Positions 10,194-17,793 of a DNA stretch of 64,000 nucleotides are shown here, in pieces. The position numbers and the translations under genes were made by a program. Numbering within the stretch: the first letter of the stretch is position 1; every line of letters begins with the position of its first letter. Source of the stretch: Paenibacillus antarcticus (GTDB lineage: Bacteria > Bacillota > Bacilli > Paenibacillales > Paenibacillaceae). Location of the stretch: positions 91,328 to 155,327 of the forward strand of contig NZ_LVJI01000030.1 in NCBI RefSeq assembly GCF_001637225.1, written 5' to 3'. The notes beneath the pieces are model-generated. The model worked only from the letters and a program-made list of their open reading frames with translations, was not told where the DNA came from and ran no database searches.

Positions 10194-10625
10194 ATGGAAA
10201 AAGTTGATGCTAAGCAAGTATGTCACCACCACATGCATCGTTATGTGAGAGTGGTCATTGTGGATGGAAGAAGTTTTGATGGTTTTGTAGATAATGTAGA
10301 TGATAACCACCTGCATTTAGCGGTACCTGTTGGTCATGAAATGTACTGTGATCATATGGAAAATGCTAGTATTCCGAATGAGAACATGGCTCCTGTTGGA
10401 GGATGTGGATGTAACACGCATCTACCGTCACCGTATGGAACACAGCAAGGTTATGGGAATCCATCGTTTGGATCTAGTGGATATCCGGGTGTGGATGTAC
10501 GTGCTTTTGTCCCAGGATACTATCCTCCTGGATTTGGCTACAATCCATACGGGAGACGGCGCTTTAATCGTCTGCTACTGCCGCTAGTTGCATTGACTGC
10601 CATTTCTGTTTTGCCATTTTATTAA
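10194..10625 (+). CDS. Small protein with a possible Sm-like fold, function unknown
   Basis: The gene encodes 143 residues. I chose ATG 10194 because TAGGAGGA at 10177-10184 is nine bases upstream; the in-frame ATG at 10167 has no ribosome site. Residues about 15-45 read VRVVIVDGR, FDGFVDNVDDN and LHLAV, spaced like the Sm1 motif of LSm proteins (inference from pattern only). The middle is glycine, proline and tyrosine rich (PYGTQQGYG, PGYYPPGFGYNPYG) and the C terminus RRFNRLLLPLVALTAISVL could be a membrane or amphipathic segment. There is a cysteine pair (GCGC) and an N-terminal histidine cluster (CHHHMH). It lies just downstream of the candidate small RNA. It may alternatively be a spore or envelope protein. 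Confidence 0.75.
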   Translation: MEKVDAKQVCHHHMHRYVRVVIVDGRSFDGFVDNVDDNHLHLAVPVGHEMYCDHMENASIPNENMAPVGGCGCNTHLPSPYGTQQGYGNPSFGSSGYPGVDVRAFVPGYYPPGFGYNPYGRRRFNRLLLPLVALTAISVLPFY

Positions 10626-10647
10626 ATATACAAATACCGATTGAATG

Positions 10648-10698
10648 GGCAGGTTCTAAGGTAAGAAAGATGACCTTAAGGACCTGCCTTACTTTTTT
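10648..10698 (+). terminator. Intrinsic terminator
   Basis: GGCAGGT at 10648-10654 pairs with ACCTGCC at 10682-10688; inner segments CTAAGGT and ACCTTAAG extend the stem, and a T run follows. It closes the Sm-like gene. Confidence 0.85.
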
Positions 10699-10796
10699 AT
10701 TTAAGAGACGTTTTGTTTTGACTATTTGACATTGGACGAGCCTATTCTTTATCCAGTATGATAAAATAAATAAAAGTTTGTTAAGGGGGCAATATA

Positions 10797-11156
10797 GTGG
10801 ATTGTTTATTTTGTAAAATTATAGAAGGCAGTATTCCTAGTAACAAGGTGTATGAGAATGAGAACATTGTGGCATTTCACGACATACAGCCTGCGGCTCC
10901 TACACATGTATTAATTATTCCCAAGGTACATATTGCTTCCATGAATGAGGTTTCTCCAGAAAATATGCCAATCATTGCAGAAATTCATCAGGTAGCACAG
11001 AAACTTGCAGTAGATTTAGGTATTGCCGAATCGGGATATCGACTCATTAATAATTGCGGTCGTGATGGTGAACAAACGGTGCACCATATACACTTCCACC
11101 TGCTTGGAGGTGCCAAATTAGGGGCGCTAACGGGTATCTCTAACTCTCATCAATAA
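10797..11156 (+). CDS. HIT family nucleotide hydrolase (HINT/PKCI-like)
   Basis: This 119-residue protein is a histidine triad hydrolase, a family that cleaves nucleoside phosphoramidates and similar compounds. The triad HIHFH sits near residues 98-102 (VHHIHFHLLGG), and the N terminus (CLFCKII, IPSNKVYE, FHDIQPAAPTHVLIIPK) is typical of bacterial HINT. The start is GTG 10797, preceded by AAGGGGG. It has its own short intergenic region on both sides and precedes rpsU as in several Firmicutes. Confidence 0.93.
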   Translation: MDCLFCKIIEGSIPSNKVYENENIVAFHDIQPAAPTHVLIIPKVHIASMNEVSPENMPIIAEIHQVAQKLAVDLGIAESGYRLINNCGRDGEQTVHHIHFHLLGGAKLGALTGISNSHQ

Positions 11157-11208
11157 GGGTATGGAAAAAAGTGTATTGTATCAGATTACGAAAAAAATAG
11201 CTGTAAGG

Positions 11209-11238
11209 TTGACACCTTATTTCACTATCACCTATAAT
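11209..11238 (+). promoter_or_regulatory. Sigma-A promoter of rpsU-yqeY
   Basis: TTGACA (11209-11214) and TATAAT (11233-11238) are both perfect consensus hexamers with an 18-base spacer. The promoter lies 60 bases before the rpsU start. Confidence 0.8.
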
Positions 11239-11297
11239 AAAAGTTGATGAACCGTGTTAATACTCTTGGACGGTCTGGTCGGAGGGAGGGAAAACTG

Positions 11298-11471
11298 GTG
11301 TCTGAAACGAAAGTTCGTAAAAATGAGACAATCGATGCTGCACTTCGTCGCTTTAAACGTTCCATCGCTAAAGATGGCGTCTTGGCTGAGGTGAAAAAAC
11401 GTAAACATTATGAAAAGCCAAGCGTTAAGAAAAAGCTGAAGTCTGAGGCTGCTCGTAAGAGAAAGTTTTAA
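11298..11471 (+). CDS. rpsU: 30S ribosomal protein S21
   Basis: S21 is a small basic protein of the 30S subunit platform. Starting at GTG 11298, with GGAGGGAGGG at 11281-11290, the protein has 57 residues, the exact family length. The sequence (VRKNETIDAALRRFKR, then a lysine- and arginine-rich tail ending RKRKF) is characteristic. In-frame codons upstream of 11298 have no ribosome site. yqeY follows 15 bases downstream and shares the promoter at 11209. Confidence 0.96.
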   Translation: MSETKVRKNETIDAALRRFKRSIAKDGVLAEVKKRKHYEKPSVKKKLKSEAARKRKF

Positions 11472-11486
11472 GGGGAGCTAACAACT

Positions 11487-11930
11487 ATGAATCTTAGCGA
11501 GCGATTGAACGAAGACATGAAACAAGCAATGAAGAGTCGCGATAAATTCAAACTCTCCACTATTAGAATGATTCGTTCGACAATCATGAATCTTGAAATA
11601 GATTTGAAAAGAACTTTGGATGATTCCGAGGTGCTTGAAATCCTAGGTCGTGAAATCAAACAGCGCAAAGATGCCCTCCAAGAATTTGAAAAAGCAGGAC
11701 GCGATGATCTATCCGCTAATGCAAAAGCAGAAATCGAGATAGTCGGCCAGTATCTTCCCGCTCAGCTTACTGAAGAAGAAATTAAAGTCATTGTACAGCA
11801 GACCATCCATGAAACCGGTGCTTCTTCGAAAGCCGAAATGGGGAAATTAATGAGTGCCCTGATGCCTAAGGTTAAGGGACTCGCTGACGGCAAGCTTGTT
11901 AATCAAGTAGTTCAACAATTTCTGCAATAA
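11487..11930 (+). CDS. yqeY: GatB/YqeY domain protein
   Basis: YqeY is a 147-residue helical protein related to the tail domain of the GatB amidotransferase subunit; its exact role is unknown, though the domain binds tRNA in GatB. Motifs LNEDMKQAMKSRDK, LSTIRMI, FEKAGRDDL and GQYLPAQLTEEEI are typical, as is the C-terminal GKLMSALMPKVKG. It follows rpsU as in B. subtilis and ends at a terminator. Confidence 0.95.
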   Translation: MNLSERLNEDMKQAMKSRDKFKLSTIRMIRSTIMNLEIDLKRTLDDSEVLEILGREIKQRKDALQEFEKAGRDDLSANAKAEIEIVGQYLPAQLTEEEIKVIVQQTIHETGASSKAEMGKLMSALMPKVKGLADGKLVNQVVQQFLQ

Positions 11931-11940
11931 ACAATAACGG

Positions 11941-11976
11941 AACATCCCTCGATTTTGAGGGGTGTTTTTTATTTTT
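11941..11976 (+). terminator. Intrinsic terminator after yqeY
   Basis: AACATCCCTC pairs with GAGGGGTGTT (one wobble) around a six-base loop and is followed by a T run. Confidence 0.88.
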
Positions 11977-12073
11977 GAAACTTCAACAGGTATAGGACGT
12001 AGTAAGAAGGATAAGTTGGGTACATAATATAGACTTGAGTTGGATATGAATACGACAGAAAGGAGGAAGAAAT

Positions 12074-13450
12074 TTGACGAATATCAAAAAGAAATGTTCG
12101 CTTTTTGTCATGAGTCTACTCGTCATGATGTTGATTCTCCCTGTTCTAGGTCAAATAGGAACCGTCTTTGCGGCGCCTGTATCTCCGACAGAGACTAAAT
12201 CGGGGACAGTGTATATTATTCCGATTGACCAAGATATTGAAAGAGGACTTCAGAAGTTCATGGAGCGTGGATTTACAGAAGCTAAAGAAATGAATGCGTC
12301 CCTCATCGTGCTGGAAATAAACACGCCTGGTGGAAGGATAGATACAGCTCATAATATTGTTGACATCATTCGTAATAGTGAAATTCCTACGGTCGCTTAC
12401 ATACGGGGAGATGCTGCTTCGGCAGGAAGTTATATTGCCTTAAATGCGGATAAAATTGCTATGGCACCAGGTAGTATGATTGGTGCGGCGGTACTAGTAG
12501 ATGGCATTACAGGTAATCCTATTGAGGACCCTAAGCTCGTATCCTATTGGAAGTCGCTTATGTCCAGTGCAGCTGAGGTTAGTAAGCGTGATCCGAAGAT
12601 TGCTCAGGGCATGACAGATGTGAACATGGTTGTTGAAATGCCTGAAATTAACGATACGAAGGAGAAGGGCGAGATCATCTCACTGACTAGCGAACAGGCA
12701 TTGAAAGTGGGGTATGCAGATACCATTGCTAATACGACAGATGAGGTCGTTAATTGGATGGGTTACTCGACGGATGATATGTTTCGTGTCGAACAATCTG
12801 GTGCTGAGAAATTTTCTGAGTTCTTAACGAATCGGATTGTGATGACTTTACTTCTGTTTATGGGAATTGCCGGAGTCATCATTGAATTGATTGTTCCTGG
12901 ATTTGGAGTTCCTGGGATTCTAGGTGTTACTGGATTCGTGCTCTATTTCTTTGGTAACTATGTTGCTGGATTTGCTGGATCAGAGACATGGGTACTCTTT
13001 ATCATTGGGATTATTATGCTGGCGCTTGAATTGTTTATTCCAAGCTTCGGGATACTAGGTTTGCTTGGGTCAGTAAGTCTTATTGTTGGCGTAGTACGTG
13101 CTGCTTATAGCACTTCTCATGTTGCGTTATCATTAGGAATTGCAAGTATTTCTGCATTAATCGTAATCATCATAGTAGCAATAGTGTTTAAGAAACGTGG
13201 CATATGGAATCGTTTTATATTGAACGACACGTTAAGTAAAGAAAAAGGGTTTATTCCGTCGGCTAGTAAAGAGAATTTACTTGGTAAGAATGGGATTAGT
13301 GTTACACCACTTCGTCCTGCAGGAACTGTATTAATTGATGGAGAGCGGTTTGACGTCGTCACAGATGGAGAATTTATTGGTAGTAACATGACGATTCATG
13401 TTGTGAAGGTTGAGGGTTCTCGTATTGTAGTTAAACCAATTGTTGATTAG
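12074..13450 (+). CDS. nfeD: NfeD family membrane-bound serine protease (long form)
   Basis: This 458-residue protein is the long NfeD type (YqeZ in B. subtilis) that works beside flotillin. It starts at TTG 12074, six bases after AGGAGGA. An N-terminal signal segment (LFVMSLLVMMLILPVL) precedes a ClpP-like domain with INTPGGRID and RGDAASAGSYIALNADKIAM, where the serine is the likely nucleophile. Several membrane segments follow from about residue 255 to 375 (LLLFMGIAGVIIELIVPGFG and similar), then a C-terminal beta-rich NfeD domain outside the membrane. floA starts 40 bases after the stop, the conserved arrangement for membrane microdomain proteins. Confidence 0.93.
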   Translation: MTNIKKKCSLFVMSLLVMMLILPVLGQIGTVFAAPVSPTETKSGTVYIIPIDQDIERGLQKFMERGFTEAKEMNASLIVLEINTPGGRIDTAHNIVDIIRNSEIPTVAYIRGDAASAGSYIALNADKIAMAPGSMIGAAVLVDGITGNPIEDPKLVSYWKSLMSSAAEVSKRDPKIAQGMTDVNMVVEMPEINDTKEKGEIISLTSEQALKVGYADTIANTTDEVVNWMGYSTDDMFRVEQSGAEKFSEFLTNRIVMTLLLFMGIAGVIIELIVPGFGVPGILGVTGFVLYFFGNYVAGFAGSETWVLFIIGIIMLALELFIPSFGILGLLGSVSLIVGVVRAAYSTSHVALSLGIASISALIVIIIVAIVFKKRGIWNRFILNDTLSKEKGFIPSASKENLLGKNGISVTPLRPAGTVLIDGERFDVVTDGEFIGSNMTIHVVKVEGSRIVVKPIVD

Positions 13451-13489
13451 TGTTTAATCAAATATAGATTATGGAGGATGAATCAATTT

Positions 13490-14488
13490 ATGGATACAAC
13501 ATTAATTCCTATTTTGTTGATTGCTGTTGTGGTAATCATTGTGTTAAGTGTATTCTTTAATTTTTTCCCAGTTATGCTATGGATTGCTGCCCTGTCATCA
13601 GGCGTACGTATTAGCATTATCACATTAGTTGCGATGAAATTGCGTCGTGTTACACCAAGTAGAATTGTTAACCCTATGATTAAGGCTACCAAGGCAGGTT
13701 TAGGGCTTGATATTAACCAGTTGGAAAGCCATTATCTGGCAGGTGGGAACGTGGACCGCGTAGTCAATTCATTGATTGCCGCTCAGCGCGCTAATATTCC
13801 ATTGGAATTTGAACGTGCTGCTGCCATTGATTTGGCGGGTCGTGATGTACTTCAAGCTGTTCAAATGAGTGTCAATCCACGCGTTATTGAGACGCCTACG
13901 GTTGCTGCTGTTGCTAGAAACGGGATTGAAGTCAAAGTTAAAGCACGTGTTACTGTACGTGCGAATATCGATCGTTTAGTCGGTGGTGCAGGTGAAGAAA
14001 CGATTATTGCTCGTGTAGGGGAAGGTATAGTAACAACTGTCGGATCAAGTGATTCTCATAAAAATGTATTAGAGAATCCAGATATGATTTCTCGTACGGT
14101 TCTTTCCAAGGGATTGGATGCGGGGACAGCCTTTGAAATCTTATCCATTGATATCGCGGATGTTGATATTGGTAAGAATATTGGAGCCTATCTACAAACT
14201 GAACAAGCAGAAGCAGACAAGAGAATTGCTCAAGCGAAGGCTGAAGAACGTCGTGCAATGGCTGTAGCTCAAGAACAAGAAATGAAGGCTCGTGTTATTG
14301 AGATGAGAGCGAAAGTTGTAGAGGCTGAATCAGAAGTACCTCTAGCAATGGCAGAAGCACTACGTTCCGGACGCCTTGGCGTAATGGATTATATGAACCT
14401 CAAAAATATCGAAGCAGATACTCAAATGAGAGGATCTATCGGTAAAACTGGTGACGGTGGAGATAGTTCTAACACTCCCAAAAAATAA
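13490..14488 (+). CDS. floA: Flotillin-like protein FloA
   Basis: FloA (YqfA) scaffolds membrane microdomains and influences membrane fluidity. A hydrophobic hairpin (IPILLIAVVVIIVLSVFFNFF) at residues 6-26 is followed by the SPFH-like region with NQLESHYLAGGNVDRVV, AAIDLAGRDVLQAVQMSVNP and ARVGEGIVTTVGSS, all near identical to B. subtilis FloA as I recall it, and an EAE-rich coiled coil (LQTEQAEADKRIAQAKAEE). I place the start at ATG 13490 (332 residues): the GGAGG at 13473 lies 12 bases upstream, whereas it directly abuts the alternative ATG 13478. Confidence 0.95.
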   Translation: MDTTLIPILLIAVVVIIVLSVFFNFFPVMLWIAALSSGVRISIITLVAMKLRRVTPSRIVNPMIKATKAGLGLDINQLESHYLAGGNVDRVVNSLIAAQRANIPLEFERAAAIDLAGRDVLQAVQMSVNPRVIETPTVAAVARNGIEVKVKARVTVRANIDRLVGGAGEETIIARVGEGIVTTVGSSDSHKNVLENPDMISRTVLSKGLDAGTAFEILSIDIADVDIGKNIGAYLQTEQAEADKRIAQAKAEERRAMAVAQEQEMKARVIEMRAKVVEAESEVPLAMAEALRSGRLGVMDYMNLKNIEADTQMRGSIGKTGDGGDSSNTPKK

Positions 14489-14498
14489 TAAGTAGGGA

Positions 14499-14972
14499 AT
14501 GATGTATCCCATGGATTATATTTGGCTCGTGATTGCTGCTTTAGGTGTTATTTCAGCGATAACTAACAAAGGGAAAACAAAGTCAAAGAATAACCCAAGC
14601 AGCATGCCGACATTTGGAGGGACCGGAGAACATTCGCCAGAACCTATATCTACTAGAGAAAGCGAAGACTCTGTCAGAGATTTCTCTCCAGGTCCTGATT
14701 ACAAGACGGGTGAAGGTGTTTCTCAGATGTGGGAAGATACGATTGAGAATCGAAATCTTCAAATGCAAAAAGATATTGATCGTGTCACGGCTGCTTTAGA
14801 TAAAATATCAACACCCTCTTCCGCAGAGTGGAATGCTTATGATAATTCTGATGAGGAATTAAAGCAGTCCAATTCTTCAGGCATGGTGAACCAAGCGGCG
14901 AATGGCATTGTTTGGTCTGAGATATTAGGGCCTCCACGTGCCAAACAACCATATAATAACCGGCAATCCTAG
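14499..14972 (+). CDS. Small membrane-anchored protein, function unknown
   Basis: I do not recognise this 157-residue protein. One N-terminal membrane segment (YIWLVIAALGVISAI) is followed by a polar, proline- and serine-rich stretch and a predicted soluble tail with a short helical part (RNLQMQKDIDRVTAALDKI). It follows floA by 10 bases, probably in the nfeD-floA operon, and is followed by a terminator, so it may serve the same membrane domain system (inference). The start could also be ATG 14511; the ribosome site AGTAGGGA is weak for both. Confidence 0.7.
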   Translation: MMYPMDYIWLVIAALGVISAITNKGKTKSKNNPSSMPTFGGTGEHSPEPISTRESEDSVRDFSPGPDYKTGEGVSQMWEDTIENRNLQMQKDIDRVTAALDKISTPSSAEWNAYDNSDEELKQSNSSGMVNQAANGIVWSEILGPPRAKQPYNNRQS

Positions 14973-15023
14973 AATGGTTAAGATATAACGTAGACACAAC
15001 GTAGACACATAGTATACAGTTCG

Positions 15024-15058
15024 AAACCGACCTTTATTAATCTAAGGTCGGTTTTTTT
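15024..15058 (+). terminator. Intrinsic terminator of the nfeD-floA operon
   Basis: AAACCGACCTT (15024-15034) pairs perfectly with AAGGTCGGTTT (15044-15054), continuing into a T run. Confidence 0.92.
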
Positions 15059-15317
15059 GTTGTGCTGAACTAGCTGTGTGAGTTCATACCTTCTATTGAA
15101 GCCTTGTTGCTGTTTGGATATTAATTGAGGCATTTATACGGGATGACGTAATTAAAGTCTTAGAATGGCCCCTGTGACCTTTTTGAGGATGAGTTGACAC
15201 TTAAGTGAGTCTGTTATCCGTTGGGGATTATGTAGCGTATATTCGTTAGCAATTGCTTTCATAAAAATGATGTTTCCAGCATAAGGTTTAAAGTACAGGA
15301 AGGGGGAAGGCCTCCGT
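15059..15317 (+). other. Intergenic region before yqfC
   Basis: No gene is evident in this stretch. A possible sporulation sigma-E-like promoter is seen (GTATATT at 15237-15243 and CATAAAAAT at 15260-15268), with a 16-base gap slightly longer than usual, so this is weak. A short duplicated tract (ACGTAGACACA twice, 14988-15009) lies just before the terminator upstream. Confidence 0.35.
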
Positions 15318-15611
15318 ATGACCCGGATCAGTCGCAAACTTCGGAATTGGACATATGAGAAACTAGATTTGCCTCAGGACATTGTGTTTAATCTACCTCG
15401 TTTAACTATGATTGGTAACAAAGAACTCTTTATCGAGAATCATAATGGTGTGATTCATTTCTCACCGGATAAGTTAATTCTTGCACTTACACAAGGGTCG
15501 CTTGAGATAGAGGGATCGGAACTTATGATTCGGTCTATTTTACCCCAAGAAGTGTTGATAGAAGGAACGATTAAGCAAATAAAATACATAGGAACGGAGG
15601 AGAGTCATTGA
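15318..15611 (+). CDS. yqfC: Sporulation protein YqfC
   Basis: YqfC is a 97-residue protein made in the mother cell in B. subtilis. Features are the N-terminal KLRNWTYEKLDLPQDIVFNLPRL-type segment and the beta-rich YabP/YqfC fold ending RSILPQEVLIEGTIKQI. The ribosome site AAGGGGGAAGG precedes ATG 15318. Its stop overlaps the yqfD TTG start (TTGA), so the pair is coupled. Confidence 0.93.
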   Translation: MTRISRKLRNWTYEKLDLPQDIVFNLPRLTMIGNKELFIENHNGVIHFSPDKLILALTQGSLEIEGSELMIRSILPQEVLIEGTIKQIKYIGTEESH

Positions 15612-16801
15612 AAATCCCAACATTAGTCTATTGGCGTGGATATGTCGGAATCACAGTTAGGAATGGACATCTGGAATCATTTATAAATGCTTTAAGCCAG
15701 ATGGGCATTCCAGTGTGGGATGTTAAACCGTCTCCATCACAGTCACTTGAGATGAAAGTGTTATTATCTGATTTCCATGCTCTCCGCCCTCTTTTGAAAC
15801 GGACAGGCTGCCGCATACATGTCGATACCCGGATAGGATTCCCCTTTGAAGTGGTGAAGTTGAAGAAACGTCGATTTTTTGCTGTTGGCATAGTAGCTTT
15901 TTTTACAATTTTATTCCTCTTATCATCTGTGATATGGGATGTGAAAGTAGTAGGTAACGTTAAACTCTCAACAGATGATGTACTCGTTGTAGCGAAGAAA
16001 GAGGGGATTTACCCATTTCAGTGGATATTTCGATTAAATCATTTGGACGAGTTATCACTTCAGATAAATAGAAAGTTACCTGGAACAGCATGGGTTGGGG
16101 TAGATCGCAAAGGGACTACAATTACGATTCAAGTTGTAGAATCCTCAATACCCGAGACGAAACCATTGCTCAGTCCAAGGCATTTAATCAGCAGAACAGA
16201 TGCAGTAGTTACAAGTGTTTTTGCAGAACAGGGTCTTCCCTTGGTTGCAAAGAACAGTCGTGTTAAGAAGGGACAAATCTTGATCTCTGGTTTGTTAGGG
16301 GACGAGGAGAACTCTCAGGCTGTCGTTGCTAAAGGTGAAGTGAAGGGGTTAGTGTGGCATGAGTACAACATTGAAGTGCCCACTGTACAGCGATATAAAG
16401 TATATACAGGAGAAATCAAGAACAAAAGTTATCTTGTACTAGGTAATCGTGGGGTACAATTATGGGGTTACGGTAAAGTTCCATATGCTAAATATGATGT
16501 TGTAACGGAAACAGATCCTCTCACTTGGCGATCCACTAAATTACCAATGGGTTGGATGACGGAGCATGTGATGGAAACGGAAGAGAGAAGCGAAGTGATT
16601 ACGATAGAAGAAGCGAAAAAACAAGGAATAGAAGGTGCAATCCGTGATATTATAGCGAAATACGGTAGTGATTCAACCATCATTAGCCGAAAAATTTTGC
16701 ATGAGAAGAAAGAGAATGGTAAAGTTTATATGAAAGTTCTTTTTGAAGTGGAAGAAAAAATTGAAGAAGAGTTACCAATAGCGTACAACCAAGGAGACTG
16801 A
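15608..16801 (+). CDS. yqfD: Sporulation protein YqfD
   Basis: YqfD is a 397-residue sporulation protein related to SpoIV-type membrane proteins. A soluble N-terminal domain is followed by one membrane helix (FFAVGIVAFFTILFLLSSVIW, about residues 95-115) and a large domain, probably on the outer face. The start is TTG 15608 with GGAGGAGA upstream, overlapping yqfC. The C-terminal region is rich in glutamate and lysine. Order yqfC-yqfD-phoH is conserved in spore formers. Confidence 0.93.
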   Translation: MKIPTLVYWRGYVGITVRNGHLESFINALSQMGIPVWDVKPSPSQSLEMKVLLSDFHALRPLLKRTGCRIHVDTRIGFPFEVVKLKKRRFFAVGIVAFFTILFLLSSVIWDVKVVGNVKLSTDDVLVVAKKEGIYPFQWIFRLNHLDELSLQINRKLPGTAWVGVDRKGTTITIQVVESSIPETKPLLSPRHLISRTDAVVTSVFAEQGLPLVAKNSRVKKGQILISGLLGDEENSQAVVAKGEVKGLVWHEYNIEVPTVQRYKVYTGEIKNKSYLVLGNRGVQLWGYGKVPYAKYDVVTETDPLTWRSTKLPMGWMTEHVMETEERSEVITIEEAKKQGIEGAIRDIIAKYGSDSTIISRKILHEKKENGKVYMKVLFEVEEKIEEELPIAYNQGD

Positions 16802-16807
16802 GGCTAT

Positions 16808-17779
16808 TTGTCAGAGAATACACACAGTATAAAGGTGTCATTTCAGAGCGCAGGTGAAGGACTAGCTATATTTGGTCCACAGGATATTTTTCTTAAGATG
16901 ATTGAGGCACAAATTCCCGCAAAGATTGAGTCGCGTGAAGCTGAGATTACAATACGAGGTGGGGACCGTGAGGTTCAAATGCTTCAACAGTTGTTTGATG
17001 TGCTATTACAATTGGTACGCAACGGATACGTCTTAACGGAACGCGATGTGATGTATGCAATAGATTTAGCAAAGGACTTTAGAGCTGATCAGTTATTAGA
17101 TTTGTTCAAGGGTGAAATAACAACTACCTTTCGTGGTAAGCCTATACGTGTCAAAACGATTGGTCAAAAGCATTACGTCACAACGATTAAGAAACGAGAT
17201 ATTGTGTTTGCGATCGGTCCTGCGGGGACGGGGAAGACATATTTGGCTGTTGTATTAGCGGTTGCTGCACTGAAAGAAGGGTCGGTTAAGCGAATTGTTC
17301 TGACACGACCTGCTGTAGAGGCTGGTGAGAATCTCGGATTCCTACCCGGTGATTTACAGGAGAAAGTAGACCCGTATCTGCGTCCGTTATACGATGCTTT
17401 ATTCGATGTGATGGGACCAGATCAGACTGCAAAAGCATTAGAACGGGGACTTATTGAAATTGCTCCGCTTGCATATATGCGTGGCCGAACGCTTGAGGAT
17501 GCATTTATTATTCTAGATGAAGCTCAGAATACAACACCTGAACAAATGAAAATGTTCTTGACTCGGCTCGGATTCGGCGCCAAGATGGTCATTACAGGTG
17601 ATGTTACACAAATAGACCTTCCAAGAGGAAAAAAGTCGGGTTTGGTAGAAGCGAATGCCATATTAAGTTCGATAGCTGAGATTGGTTTTGTGTATTTCTC
17701 GGAGCAAGATGTTGTCCGTCATTCATTGGTTCAAAAAATTATAGTTGCCTACGATCGAGCTGCAGAAAATCAAGGCTAG
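16808..17779 (+). CDS. phoH: PhoH-like ATPase
   Basis: This 323-residue protein is a PhoH family P-loop ATPase, in many bacteria encoded with ybeY and implicated in RNA metabolism. Walker A is GPAGTGKT near residues 137-144; LTRPAVEAGENLGFLPGDLQEK and FIILDEAQNTTPEQ (Walker B) follow. The start is TTG 16808, with AAGGAGA about twelve bases upstream. It lies six bases after yqfD and 14 before pgpH, so it is in the same transcription unit. Confidence 0.94.
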   Translation: MSENTHSIKVSFQSAGEGLAIFGPQDIFLKMIEAQIPAKIESREAEITIRGGDREVQMLQQLFDVLLQLVRNGYVLTERDVMYAIDLAKDFRADQLLDLFKGEITTTFRGKPIRVKTIGQKHYVTTIKKRDIVFAIGPAGTGKTYLAVVLAVAALKEGSVKRIVLTRPAVEAGENLGFLPGDLQEKVDPYLRPLYDALFDVMGPDQTAKALERGLIEIAPLAYMRGRTLEDAFIILDEAQNTTPEQMKMFLTRLGFGAKMVITGDVTQIDLPRGKKSGLVEANAILSSIAEIGFVYFSEQDVVRHSLVQKIIVAYDRAAENQG

Positions 17780-17793
17780 AGGGGATTAACTCT

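Noticed and set aside
14988..15009. Short duplicated ACGTAGACACA tract
   Set aside because: It is too short to call a repeat element and lies just before an ordinary terminator.
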